Origin: Pontibaca methylaminivorans
Lineage (GTDB): Bacteria > Pseudomonadota > Alphaproteobacteria > Rhodobacterales > Rhodobacteraceae
Assembly: GCF_900156525.1 (NCBI RefSeq)
Contig: NZ_FTPS01000001.1
Span: 62,001-126,000 of the forward strand
DNA: 64,000 nucleotides
Direction of reading: 5' to 3'
Every line of letters begins with the position of its first letter. The first letter of the stretch is position 1. Shown here one piece after another: positions 15,344 to 24,598 of the stretch. A program made the translations under genes and the position numbers. The notes beneath the pieces were generated by a model. That model searched no databases. It saw only the letters and a program-made list of their open reading frames with translations, and had not been told where the DNA came from.

Positions 15344-16800
15344 GCAGCGTCTATCTGAAACATACAGGCGATCATCGCGGCGCCCTGCCGAAGCTGGCGC
15401 CCACCGATCGCGGGCCGGGCGGCATGCGGCCGGGCACTCCGGGCGGAATCCTGGACGGTGCCGAAATCCTCATCGCCGTGGCCGATCACGGGTTTCAGGA
15501 CCGGCTGGGCCGCAGCCTGGAACAGGAGGGATGCCGGATCCGTACGACGGTCTATCCGGGGATGATCGCCCGCTGGGCGCGCGAAGGGCTCGGCGATGCG
15601 GCAATTCTCGACGCGGGGGACGCCGATACCGCGCCGTTCTGGTTGCTCAAGCAGCTTGCCGCCCTGCGCCCGGGCCTGCCGATCATCATCTTTTCCGAGG
15701 ATCCCGAAAAGGCATCCCGGCTGCGGGAACAGGGCGTCATGGTCTGGGACTGCCTGCCGCGCCCGGCCGATCCCGGTGTCATCGTCCCGGCTGTCGCGGG
15801 CGTGCTCGAGACTGCGCGCAGCGATCCCGAAGGGCCCGCCGCGGATGCGGTCCGGGGCGGACATCCGGTCGCGCTCATCGGCCAGAGCGCGGCGATGCGC
15901 GAACTTGGCGAACTGGTCAGCCAGTTGGCGAACGGCCGGCTGCCGGTGCTGATCGCCGGTGAAAGCGGCAGCGGCCGCTCGCTCATCGCCCGGATCCTGC
16001 ATGAACGGTCTGCCGCACGGGGGCAGGAACAGCTTGTTCTGCTCGGCAATCACGAACTCGGCAGTTGCGAGGAAGCCAACGCAGTGCTGCAATGCGCCAG
16101 CCGCGGCACCCTGCTGATCGACGAGATCACCGAACTGACGCCCGAGGCCCAGGTGCGGGCGGTGCGCCTGATCGACCTGTCCGACGGCGGACCGCGTTTC
16201 ATCGCCACCGCCTGCGCCGATCCGATGCAGGCGGTCCGCGACGGCCTGTTGCGCAGCGACCTGTATTACCGCCTGGCCGGCGCCGTGCTGCAGATTCCGC
16301 CGCTGCGGGAGCGTATCGAGGACATTCCCGCCTTTGCCGTGCATTTCCTCGAACAGGCGGGATCGACGCGCCGGCTGGATTCCGCGGCCATGGCGCTGCT
16401 CGGCCAGCATTCCTGGCCCGGCAATCTGCGCGAACTCGGCAACATGATGGGCCGGCTTGCGCTGGCCGGGACGGGCGGCACGATCACCGCCGACGAGGTC
16501 CGGGCCATTCTCGGCAAGGACAGCGCCCCGCCGCCGCCCGTCCGGCGGGATGCGCTTGCCGATACCATCACCCGGCACCTCGAGCAGTATTTCCGGCTGC
16601 ACGAGCCCGACCTGCCGCCGCCGGGGCTGCACCGGCGCTTTCTGCGCGAGGTCGAGGCACCGCTGATCCGGGTCGCGCTTGATGCAACGGGCGGAAATCA
16701 GGCAAGATGTGCCCGGATCCTCGGTATCAACCGCAATACCTTGCGCAAAAAGATCGACAGCCTCGATATAGAGGTGACACGCGGACGCAAAATGATGTAA
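15340..16800 (+). CDS. ntrC: NtrC-type nitrogen regulator, degenerate receiver and Walker A
   Basis: The 486-residue product has the NtrC layout: receiver (about 40-155), AAA+ domain (about 175-395) and a Fis-type helix-turn-helix (about 440-478, NQARCARILGINRNTLRKKI). Several key residues are altered. The receiver acidic pair is V47-A48, the usual lysine is R141, and only the aspartate at D91 (AILDAGDAD) remains. The Walker A reads GESGSGRS, with R213 in place of lysine, while Walker B LLIDEI (259-264) is intact. The GAFTGA loop that contacts sigma-54 is absent, as in the R. capsulatus protein, which works with the housekeeping polymerase. The start overlaps the dusB stop. ntrB, which normally lies between dusB and ntrC, is missing. 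The first 36 residues have no counterpart I recognise; an alternative ATG is at 15424. Confidence 0.9.
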   Translation: MSSVYLKHTGDHRGALPKLAPTDRGPGGMRPGTPGGILDGAEILIAVADHGFQDRLGRSLEQEGCRIRTTVYPGMIARWAREGLGDAAILDAGDADTAPFWLLKQLAALRPGLPIIIFSEDPEKASRLREQGVMVWDCLPRPADPGVIVPAVAGVLETARSDPEGPAADAVRGGHPVALIGQSAAMRELGELVSQLANGRLPVLIAGESGSGRSLIARILHERSAARGQEQLVLLGNHELGSCEEANAVLQCASRGTLLIDEITELTPEAQVRAVRLIDLSDGGPRFIATACADPMQAVRDGLLRSDLYYRLAGAVLQIPPLRERIEDIPAFAVHFLEQAGSTRRLDSAAMALLGQHSWPGNLRELGNMMGRLALAGTGGTITADEVRAILGKDSAPPPPVRRDALADTITRHLEQYFRLHEPDLPPPGLHRRFLREVEAPLIRVALDATGGNQARCARILGINRNTLRKKIDSLDIEVTRGRKMM

Positions 16801-16809
16801 ATCGGTCAC

Positions 16810-19185
16810 ATGAGCGTGGCGAAGAGGCGTCATGCACGGGCCGGACTGCGGACGGATAACCAGCATCCGGCTGGCGGGACACGAGGCGAGGGCGGGCGCG
16901 TGGCAGCGCGGACATCGAAACGGCCGCTTGCGGCATTCAATCGCTGGAGACGCACAAGGCGCGCGCGCAATCTCGGCACGCTCGGGCTGGTGGTGCTGGG
17001 GCCGCTGCTGGCGCTGGCCACGTATCTCGTGCTCGGCCAGTTCGACAAGCACAGTTCCGCGCGGCTGCTGCGTTTCGTGCTGCTGGCCGACCTCGTCTAT
17101 GTGCTGGCGGTGGCGACGCTGGTGCTGCATCAGATCGCGCGGCTGGTGGCGGCGCGGCGTGCGAAATCGGCCGGGTCGCGGCTGCATCTGCGGCTGACCG
17201 GCGTCTTTGCGCTGCTGGCGCTGATCCCGACCGTGACCGTCGCGGTCTTTGCCATGCTTACGGTGAATGTCGGGCTCGAGGGCTGGTTTTCGGACCGGGT
17301 GAGCCAAGTGGTCGGATCCTCGCTCGCGGCGGCGCAGGCTTACGAGGCCGAGCAGCGCGAGGATCTGGCCGAGGACGCGCTGGCGCTGGCGCGTTATCTC
17401 GATTCATCGCGCCAGGTTGCGCTGTTCATGGACGACGGAGAACTGCGGCAGATCCTGAACCAGGGGCAGGCGCAGATCCAGCGCGGGCTGCGCGAAGCCT
17501 ATGTGATCGACGGCACCGGCAGGATCCGCAGCCGCGGCGAACGGTCCTACCTGTTCGATTTCGACGATCCCGGCGAGGACAGGATCGCCGAGGCGCGCGA
17601 TGACGCCCTGACCATCATCCAGGACTGGGACAACAATGAATTCCGGGCGCTGGTGCGGCTCGATGCCTTTGCCGACCGCTATCTCTACGTCAGCCGCGAG
17701 GTGGACGGCGAGCTTCTGAACCTGCTCGACGAGACCAAGGAGACGGTGCATCTTTATCAGCAACTGGAAAGCGAACGCGGCAAGGTGCTGTTCGAATTCG
17801 GCCTGATCTATCTCGGCTTTGCGGTGATCCTGATCCTTGCCGCGATCTGGCTGGGCCTCTGGTTCGCCGAACGCCTGTCGCGCCCGGTCGGGCGGCTTGC
17901 GGGGGCCGCGCAGAAGGTCGGGGCGGGCGACCTTGACGTGCAGGTGATCGAGGAAGAGGGCGACGACGAGATCGCCCAGCTCGGGCGCTATTTCAACCAG
18001 ATGACGCGGCAGTTGAAACAGCAGCGCAGCACGCTGCTGGAAAACACCGAACAGATCGAAAGCCGGAGGCGGCTGTTCGATTCGGTGCTGTCCTCGGTCA
18101 CGTCGGGCGTCGTCGGGCTTGACGCGGAGGGCAGCGTCACCTTCGTCAACCGCGCCGCGCACCGGCTGCTGGACTGGAGCGGCAAGAACCGCTCGGTGCC
18201 GCTGCCGCTGGCCGTGCCCGAGTTCGGCACGCTGTTCGCGACGCTGATGAAGCAGGGCGGCAGCGAGGGCGTTCATGGCGAGGTCAAGGTGACGCGGCAG
18301 GGGCGGCTTGAAAACCTGCTGGTGCAGATGGCGCCGCGGCGTGCCGAGGATGGCGAGCTCGAGGGCTATGTGGTCGTGTTCGACGACGTGACCGACCTGG
18401 TCAGCGCCCAGCGCATGGCCGCCTGGGGTGACGTGGCGCGCCGCATCGCCCACGAGATCAAGAACCCGCTGACGCCGATCCAGTTGAGCGCCGAGCGGAT
18501 CAAGCGCAAGTTCGGGCCGATGGTGGGCGAGGAGGCCGGGCGGCTTGAATCCATGACCGATGTGATCGTGCGCCAGACCAATGACCTGCGGCGCATCGTC
18601 GACGAGTTTTCCAAGTTCGCCCGCATGCCCGAACCCGACCGGCGGCGCGAGGATCTGACCGCGCTGGTGCGCGATGCGGTGGTGCTGCAACAGTCCGGCC
18701 ACCCGGAGCTGACCATTCAGGCCGAGCTCCCCGAGACGTCCATGCCGGCCGAGGTGGATGCGACCATGATCGCGCAGGCATTGACGAACCTCATCAAGAA
18801 CGCCGGAGAAGCGATTGAAACACGACAGAAAAAAGACGAGACAGTCGAGTTCGACCCAAGGATACGGGTCACTCTTTCCCGCGATGGCGGCAGCCATGTC
18901 ATCACCATCGCGGATAACGGCATCGGCCTGCCCGAGGACCGGGCGCGGCTGTTCGAGCCCTATGTGACCACCAGAAGCGCGGGAACCGGGCTCGGACTGC
19001 CGATCGTGCGCAAGATCATCGAGGAACACGGCGGCTCGCTCACGCTCGAGGACGCGCCCCGCTTTGGCGACACGCCCTGGGCGGGGGCGATGGCGGTGAT
19101 CCGGTTGCCGGCGCTCGACAGCGGTGCGCCGGCGGTGGTTCCGCTCGACAGCAACAGGAAAAATCTGACGGAGAAGGCAGGTTAG
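16810..19185 (+). CDS. ntrY: NtrY sensor histidine kinase
   Basis: The 791-residue membrane kinase has two N-terminal helices, a third (RLTGVFALLALIPTVTVAVFAML), a long periplasmic sensor part and a fourth helix at about 335-357. These are followed by HAMP (RLSRPVGRLAGAAQKV), PAS and an intact kinase core. The phospho-accepting histidine is H548 in RIAHEIKNPLTP. The N box NLIKNAGEAI, G1 DNGIGL and G2 GTGLGLPIV are all present. NtrY signals to NtrX and influences nitrogen, redox and envelope responses in alphaproteobacteria. With ntrB missing here, it is the only sensor kinase in the operon. The true start may be the GTG at 16900, since no ribosome site precedes 16810. Its stop is four bases before ntrX. 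Confidence 0.93.
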   Translation: MSVAKRRHARAGLRTDNQHPAGGTRGEGGRVAARTSKRPLAAFNRWRRTRRARNLGTLGLVVLGPLLALATYLVLGQFDKHSSARLLRFVLLADLVYVLAVATLVLHQIARLVAARRAKSAGSRLHLRLTGVFALLALIPTVTVAVFAMLTVNVGLEGWFSDRVSQVVGSSLAAAQAYEAEQREDLAEDALALARYLDSSRQVALFMDDGELRQILNQGQAQIQRGLREAYVIDGTGRIRSRGERSYLFDFDDPGEDRIAEARDDALTIIQDWDNNEFRALVRLDAFADRYLYVSREVDGELLNLLDETKETVHLYQQLESERGKVLFEFGLIYLGFAVILILAAIWLGLWFAERLSRPVGRLAGAAQKVGAGDLDVQVIEEEGDDEIAQLGRYFNQMTRQLKQQRSTLLENTEQIESRRRLFDSVLSSVTSGVVGLDAEGSVTFVNRAAHRLLDWSGKNRSVPLPLAVPEFGTLFATLMKQGGSEGVHGEVKVTRQGRLENLLVQMAPRRAEDGELEGYVVVFDDVTDLVSAQRMAAWGDVARRIAHEIKNPLTPIQLSAERIKRKFGPMVGEEAGRLESMTDVIVRQTNDLRRIVDEFSKFARMPEPDRRREDLTALVRDAVVLQQSGHPELTIQAELPETSMPAEVDATMIAQALTNLIKNAGEAIETRQKKDETVEFDPRIRVTLSRDGGSHVITIADNGIGLPEDRARLFEPYVTTRSAGTGLGLPIVRKIIEEHGGSLTLEDAPRFGDTPWAGAMAVIRLPALDSGAPAVVPLDSNRKNLTEKAG

Positions 19186-19189
19186 GGAC

Positions 19190-20608
19190 ATGAGTGATAT
19201 TTTGATTGTCGATGATGAACGCGACATCCGCGAGCTGGTGTCGGATATTCTGGAGGATGAGGGGTTCTCCACCCGGCTTGCCGGCACGTCGGATGAATGC
19301 ATGGCCGAACTGAACAGCGAGCCGCCGGCGCTGCTGATCCTCGACATCTGGCTCAAGGACAGCAGCATGGACGGAATCGACATCCTCAAGCGCGTCAAGC
19401 GCGACAACCCGGATGTGCCCGTGGTCATCATCTCGGGGCACGGCAACATCGAGATCGCCGTTGCCGCGATCAAGCAGGGGGCTTACGATTTCATCGAAAA
19501 GCCCTTCAACATCGACCAGCTTCTTGTGGTGATCCGCCGCGCCATGGAGACCTCGCGTCTGCGCCGCGAAAATTCCTCGCTGCGGCGGCGCGAGGTGAGC
19601 AGCGCCGACATGATCGGCGAAAGCGCCGCCTTCCGCACCATGTGCGCGCAGCTCGACAAGGTGACCAAATCGAACGGCCGCGTGATGCTGACCGGCGCCG
19701 CCGGATCGGGGAAGGAGATCGCCGCGCGCTACATCCATTCCAAGTCGAACCGCGCCGGCGGCCCCTTCGTCACCGTCAGTTGCGCCAGCATCGCCAGCGA
19801 TCGCATGGAAGAGGTGCTTTTCGGCCGCGAAACCCCCGAACGCGGCATCGAATCGGGGCTGCTCGAAGAGGCCCATGGGGGCGTGGTCTATTTCGACGAA
19901 GTGGCCGACATGCCGCTTGGCACGCAGTCCAAGATCCTGCGCGTTCTGGTGGATCAGCAGTTTCAGCGGGTCGGCGGCACCGACCGGGTGCGGGTCGATC
20001 TGCGCGTGATTTCCAGCACGAGCCGCGATCTCGAGGCCGAGATCGAGGCCGACCGCTTCCGCCCCGAACTCTACCACCGCCTGAACGTGGTGCCGATCGC
20101 GGTGCCCGCGCTCGAGGAGCGGCGCGAGGACATCCCGATTCTGGTCGCGCATTTCATCGAACGCTTTCACGCCGACCAGGGGTTCCCGCTGCGCGACCTG
20201 AGCGAGGAGGCGGCAGCGCTGATGCAGACCATGGAATGGCCCGGCAACGTGCGCCAGTTGCGCAACCTGATCGAACGGGTGCTGATCCTCGGTGACGGCA
20301 GCGGGCCGATCGAGGCGCGCGAACTGCCCTCGGAGGGCGAGGCGCAGGTGCAGGACGGGCGCATCGTGCTTTCCGGTGCGCTGGCGACGCTGCCCCTGCG
20401 CGAGGCCCGCGAGGCGTTCGAGCGCGAATATCTGCTCAACCAGATCAACCGCTTCGGCGGCAACGTGAGCCGCACCGCGAGCTTTGTCGGCATGGAGCGC
20501 AGCGCGCTGCACCGCAAGCTGAAATCGCTCGGCGTCGTCACCTCGACCCGGGCCGGCGCCCGGGTGGCCCATTTCGACGAAAACATCGCCGCCGGCGAGG
20601 CGCCCTGA
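19190..20608 (+). CDS. ntrX: NtrX response regulator
   Basis: The 472-residue partner of NtrY has a fully conserved receiver (D9, D10, D52, K104), an AAA+ domain with Walker A GAAGSGKE (169-176) and Walker B VVYFDEVAD, and a C-terminal Fis-type helix-turn-helix (GGNVSRTASFVGMERSALHR). The GAFTGA loop is replaced by FGRETPERGIESG, so classical sigma-54 activation is unlikely, which agrees with what is known for this group in Rhodobacter. The long acidic linker before the helix-turn-helix is normal. It is the last gene of the ntr operon. The stop is followed by a convergent lipoprotein gene 54 bases away. Confidence 0.95.
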   Translation: MSDILIVDDERDIRELVSDILEDEGFSTRLAGTSDECMAELNSEPPALLILDIWLKDSSMDGIDILKRVKRDNPDVPVVIISGHGNIEIAVAAIKQGAYDFIEKPFNIDQLLVVIRRAMETSRLRRENSSLRRREVSSADMIGESAAFRTMCAQLDKVTKSNGRVMLTGAAGSGKEIAARYIHSKSNRAGGPFVTVSCASIASDRMEEVLFGRETPERGIESGLLEEAHGGVVYFDEVADMPLGTQSKILRVLVDQQFQRVGGTDRVRVDLRVISSTSRDLEAEIEADRFRPELYHRLNVVPIAVPALEERREDIPILVAHFIERFHADQGFPLRDLSEEAAALMQTMEWPGNVRQLRNLIERVLILGDGSGPIEARELPSEGEAQVQDGRIVLSGALATLPLREAREAFEREYLLNQINRFGGNVSRTASFVGMERSALHRKLKSLGVVTSTRAGARVAHFDENIAAGEAP

Positions 20609-20662
20609 TCCAGTCTGGCCCTGGCGGCCAGGCGCGGCATCCGGCCTGCCGGTCCGGTCCTG

Positions 20663-21172
20663 TCAGGGCTGTGGCGCGGGGCTCACGTTGACGATCTGCC
20701 AGCTTCCGTCGCGGTGCCGGATCACGCAGGAATTCTGGGTGACCTGCGGCAGGATCCGCGTGGCGCCCTGCGGTGCGGCAGCGGCGACCGAGGCCGGGCA
20801 GCGCGGCAGGCTTACGGGCGTATAGCCGCGCTTCATCATGCACATGTCGCGCAGCCGGGCGCGCAGCGGCGCGTTCACGTCCTCGGTATAGACCGCGCCC
20901 TCGCGCCAGTAGCCGCCCCGGATCACGCAACGGCCTTCGGCGTTGCAATACTGGCGCGGCGGCACGAAATAGGGCGGCTCGCGCCGGATCCGGGTCGCGA
21001 CCGGCGCATCGCGCAGGGATTCGACCTCGCATTCGGTCTGGTCGCGCTCCATCTGCGCGACCGATGTGCCCGGCTTGTTGTAGAACCGCACCGGCCCGCA
21101 GGCGGCGAGCGCCAGCAGCGAAAGCAGCAGGGCGGCGGGGGCAAACCGGGTCATCATGCGAGCTGTCATCAT
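20663..21172 (-). CDS. Cysteine-rich lipoprotein, unknown function
   Basis: The 169-residue product has a signal sequence ending in LLALAAC, a clear lipobox with the acylated cysteine at residue 25, so it should be a lipoprotein. The mature part contains several cysteines (for example VESLRD is preceded by TECE, then QYCNAEGRC, DMCMMKRGY and SLPRC) spaced as if forming disulfides. A YTPVSLPRCP segment is recognisable as part of conserved Rhodobacterales lipoproteins, but no role is known to me. It lies between ntrX (convergent) and trkA (divergent). The ATG at 21172 or the next one at 21154 could start the protein. Confidence 0.75.
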   Translation of the reverse strand: MMTARMMTRFAPAALLLSLLALAACGPVRFYNKPGTSVAQMERDQTECEVESLRDAPVATRIRREPPYFVPPRQYCNAEGRCVIRGGYWREGAVYTEDVNAPLRARLRDMCMMKRGYTPVSLPRCPASVAAAAPQGATRILPQVTQNSCVIRHRDGSWQIVNVSPAPQP

Positions 21173-21281
21173 GACCCAATTCTGCCCCTATTTGACGCGG
21201 CTGACAACGGAATTGACCGTGCGGCGGCACTCTGTCATGCAGGAGGCGGCCTGAACGGGCCGGGAGACGGGGCCGCTTGGC

Positions 21282-22658
21282 ATGAAGATCATCATCTGCG
21301 GCGCGGGTCAGGTCGGCTGGCAGATCGCGCGCCACCTCTCCGGCGAAAAGAACGACGTGACCGTGGTGGACAAGAACGCCGACCTGGTGCGGCGGGCGAC
21401 CGACATGCTCGACGTGCAGGGGGTGGCGGGATTTGCCAGCCATCCGGGGGTTCTGGCGCGGGCCGGGGCCAATGACGCCGAGATGATCATTGCCGCGACC
21501 TATTCCGACGAGGTGAACATGGTTACCTGCCAGGTGGCCCATTCGCTGTTCGGCGTGCAGCGCAACATCGCCCGGATCCGGGCGCCGGCCTATCTCGAAC
21601 CGGCCTGGTCCGATCTCTATGCGGGCGAACGCCTGCCGATCGACGTCATCATCAGCCCCGAACAGGAAGTGGCCGAGGCGGCGCTGCAGCGGCTTTCGGC
21701 GCCGGCGGCTTTCGACAGCGAAGTGTTCATGGACGGGCGCGCGCAGCTTCTTGGTCTTGCGGTCGAGCCGGGCTGCCCGGTGGCCAATACGCCGCTGCGC
21801 CAGCTCAGCGAGCTGTTCTCGACCCTGCGGGCGGTGGTCGTCGGCGTGCGCCGCGAAGGCACCCTTTTCGCGCCCGAACCCGATGACCAGCTTTTCGCGG
21901 GCGATGCCTGCTATGTCTTCGTCCATCGCGACGACGTGCAGCGCACCATCGACATCTTCGGCAAGAAGCAGCGCCAGCAGAATCGCATCGTGATCGTCGG
22001 CGGCGGCAATGTCGGGCGCATCGTGGCGCAGCGGCTGGAACGGGCGCCGGGGCGCATCCGCACCCGCATGATCGAGCAGAACCGCATCAATGCCGAAATC
22101 GCGGCCGAGGATCTGGACCGCACCATCGTGCTGCATGGCGACGGGCTGGATGCAACGCTGCTGCACGAGGCCGGGATCGTTGACGCGGACGCGATCCTGG
22201 CCGTCACCGACGACGACAAGACCAACATGCTGGTGGCCGTGCGGGCCAAGGCCGAGGGCTGCCCGATGGCGATCGCGCTCGTGAACGATCCCACGCTCGT
22301 GCCGCTGATGGAGCCGCTCGGCATCGACGCCTATATCAACCCCCGCGCCACCACGGTGTCCTCGATCCTGCGCTATATCCGCCACGGGCGCGTCCGGGCG
22401 GTCTATTCGATCGGCGATGCCGAGGCCGAGGTGCTCGAGGCGCAGGTGATGTCCACCTCGCCGCTCGCCGGGCAGTTGCTGCGCGACATCGAATTCCCCG
22501 AGGGCGCCCTGGTCGGGGCGGTGATGAAGGCGGGCGAGGTGCTGCGCCCCCATGGCGACCTGCGCATCGACGAGGGCGACATCGTCGCGATCTTTGCCAT
22601 GGCCGCGGATGTTCCCGAGATCGAGCGGCTGTTGCAGGTCGCGATAGATTACTTCTGA
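21282..22658 (+). CDS. trkA: Trk potassium uptake regulator TrkA
   Basis: TrkA is the peripheral NAD(H)-binding subunit that gates the Trk potassium channel. The 458-residue protein has two RCK modules, each with a Rossmann fold (GAGQVGWQIARHL near residue 7 and GGGNVGRIVAQRL near 239) followed by a TrkA-C domain. The duplicated layout and the length are standard for proteobacterial TrkA. trkH follows after one base, so the two form an operon. In Rhodobacter relatives this pair lies directly after the ntr genes, as seen here. Confidence 0.95.
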   Translation: MKIIICGAGQVGWQIARHLSGEKNDVTVVDKNADLVRRATDMLDVQGVAGFASHPGVLARAGANDAEMIIAATYSDEVNMVTCQVAHSLFGVQRNIARIRAPAYLEPAWSDLYAGERLPIDVIISPEQEVAEAALQRLSAPAAFDSEVFMDGRAQLLGLAVEPGCPVANTPLRQLSELFSTLRAVVVGVRREGTLFAPEPDDQLFAGDACYVFVHRDDVQRTIDIFGKKQRQQNRIVIVGGGNVGRIVAQRLERAPGRIRTRMIEQNRINAEIAAEDLDRTIVLHGDGLDATLLHEAGIVDADAILAVTDDDKTNMLVAVRAKAEGCPMAIALVNDPTLVPLMEPLGIDAYINPRATTVSSILRYIRHGRVRAVYSIGDAEAEVLEAQVMSTSPLAGQLLRDIEFPEGALVGAVMKAGEVLRPHGDLRIDEGDIVAIFAMAADVPEIERLLQVAIDYF

Positions 22659-22659
22659 C

Positions 22660-24192
22660 ATGGCGGTGCGGCGGGCAGACAGGTCGCCGTTCCTGCGGCA
22701 GCCGCTGTTCCTGCAGATCTGGGCGGTGGCGGCGCTGTCGATGGCGATGCCGGCGCTGCATGCGCTGGTGTTGGGAAACGTGGCCCTGTTCCGCGTGTTT
22801 TCCACGGCGGGAACGCTTGGCCTCGTGGCGGGCGTCATGGTCGCGCTCGCCCGCAGCGGGCGGCCGCGCAACTGGGTGCGCTCGCAGCTTCTGGCGCTGC
22901 TTGCGACCTTTGCAGTGCTGCCGCTTTTCCTCGCGCTGCCGCTCTATCACGGGCTCGGCACGACGAGCTTCATGAACGCCTATTTCGACATGGTGAGCGC
23001 GATCACCACCACCGGCGCCAATATCTACGACGATCCGGCGCGGCTCGACCCGACGCTGCATCTGTGGCGGGCGCAGGTCGGCTGGATGGGCGGGCTGTTC
23101 GTCCTGATCGCGGCGGCGGCGATCCTCGGCTGGCTGAGCCTCGGCGGCTTCGAGGTGACCTCGCGCAGCCAGCCGGGCCGGGCGGTGCTGCTCGAGGTGC
23201 AGCGGGGCGAGCGCGATCCGCGGCTGCGGCTCTTGCATGTAACCGCGCGGCTTGCGCCGCTTTACGCGGGGCTGACGGCGCTGGCCTGGATGCTGCTTTA
23301 CATCGGCGGCGACGATTCGCTGGTGGCGCTCTGTCATGCCATGTCGGTGATGGCGACCTCGGGGATTTCGCCGGTCGGCGGACTCGGCGGCGCGGAGTCG
23401 GGCATCGCCGGCGAGATGGTGCTGTTCCTGTTCATGTTCCTGGCCCTGTCGCGGCTGACCCTTTCGGGCGATACGGCCGAGCCGGGGCCGCTGCGGCTGA
23501 TTCGCGACCCCGAATTCCGCCTTGGCCTGCTGCTCGTGGTTTTCGTCTCGCTGCTGCTGTTCCTGCGCCATTTCCTCGGCGCCTGGGAGACCGCTCCGCA
23601 GGAGGGCGTGCTGCAGGCGCTGCGCGCGCTCTGGGGGGCGCTGTTCACGGTGATGTCGTTCCTGACCACGACCGGTTTCGTCAGCGACGCCTGGGAACAG
23701 TCGCGGCTCTGGTCGGGGCTCGAGACGCCGGGGATGATCCTGCTTGGCCTTGCGCTGATCGGGGGCGGGGTCGCCACCACCGCCGGCGGGGTCAAGCTGC
23801 TGCGGGTCTATGTGCTGTATCTCGCCGGGCTGCGGGAGCTTCAGCTTCTGGCCTATCCCTCGTCGGTGGCGGGGCGCAGCCAGCATAACCCGCGCATCCG
23901 CCGCAGCGGCATCTTCATCACCTGGCTCACCTTCATGCTGTTCGCCCTGACGCTGGCGCTGCTGACGGTGGTGCTTGCGGCAATGGGAATCGGTTTCGAC
24001 CAGGCGGTGGTGCTGGCCGTCGCCACGCTCTCGACCACCGGGCCGCTGATCGAGGTGGCGGGCGAAACGCCGCTGCGCCTGATCGAGCTCGGCCCCGCCG
24101 CCAAGGCCGTGCTCTGCGCGGCGATGGTGCTCGGGCGGCTCGAGATGCTGGCAATCATTGCGCTTTTCGCGCCCTCGCTCTGGCGCCAGTGA
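22660..24192 (+). CDS. trkH: Trk potassium transporter TrkH
   Basis: The 510-residue integral membrane protein is the potassium-conducting subunit of the Trk system. It contains the four pore-type repeats with selectivity-filter-like segments such as SAITTTGANIYDD, MATSGISPVGGL, SFLTTTGFVSDAW and TLSTTGPL, each carrying the expected glycine. The helices between them fit the TrkH/KtrB fold. The gene starts one base after trkA. The hfq gene lies 166 bases downstream and probably has its own promoter in that gap. Confidence 0.95.
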   Translation: MAVRRADRSPFLRQPLFLQIWAVAALSMAMPALHALVLGNVALFRVFSTAGTLGLVAGVMVALARSGRPRNWVRSQLLALLATFAVLPLFLALPLYHGLGTTSFMNAYFDMVSAITTTGANIYDDPARLDPTLHLWRAQVGWMGGLFVLIAAAAILGWLSLGGFEVTSRSQPGRAVLLEVQRGERDPRLRLLHVTARLAPLYAGLTALAWMLLYIGGDDSLVALCHAMSVMATSGISPVGGLGGAESGIAGEMVLFLFMFLALSRLTLSGDTAEPGPLRLIRDPEFRLGLLLVVFVSLLLFLRHFLGAWETAPQEGVLQALRALWGALFTVMSFLTTTGFVSDAWEQSRLWSGLETPGMILLGLALIGGGVATTAGGVKLLRVYVLYLAGLRELQLLAYPSSVAGRSQHNPRIRRSGIFITWLTFMLFALTLALLTVVLAAMGIGFDQAVVLAVATLSTTGPLIEVAGETPLRLIELGPAAKAVLCAAMVLGRLEMLAIIALFAPSLWRQ

Positions 24193-24358
24193 TGCCGGCG
24201 CGATGGCCCGGTGATGCACCTGTGCGCGAACGGGTGATTTTCCGCGCAACAAGTGACTGTTTTTGGGGGTGGAATCCCCGCATTCGGCAAGACATACTCG
24301 GGCAGGAAACCGGGCATGCGAAAAGGGCCTGCTCAAAAACGGGGGCGAAAGAAAAACA

Positions 24359-24598
24359 ATGGCTTCGGACCGACAGAACCTGCAGGATGCTTTTCTAAAC
24401 CATGTGCGCAAGACCAAGGTGCCCGTCACGATCTTTCTGATCAACGGCGTGAAGCTGCAGGGCGTGATCACCTGGTTTGACAATTTCTGCCTTCTGCTGC
24501 GCCGTGACGGGCAATCGCAACTGGTTTACAAACATGCGATTTCCACCATCATGCCGTCGCAGCCGATCACGCTTTACGAGGGCGAAACCAACTCTTGA
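24359..24598 (+). CDS. hfq: RNA chaperone Hfq
   Basis: This 79-residue Sm-like protein forms a hexameric ring that pairs small RNAs with their mRNA targets. The Sm1 motif ([17 protein letters not shown]) and the Sm2 motif [10 protein letters not shown] are intact, as are the N-terminal residues Q8 and D/F of the proximal RNA-binding face ([12 protein letters not shown]). The short C-terminal tail is typical of alphaproteobacteria. I chose the ATG at 24359 because the protein then starts [10 protein letters not shown]; the open frame extends upstream to 24263 without support. hflX starts at a TTG inside the hfq stop, so the two are translationally coupled. The window also holds a candidate small RNA that could be an Hfq client. 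Confidence 0.97.
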   Translation: MASDRQNLQDAFLNHVRKTKVPVTIFLINGVKLQGVITWFDNFCLLLRRDGQSQLVYKHAISTIMPSQPITLYEGETNS

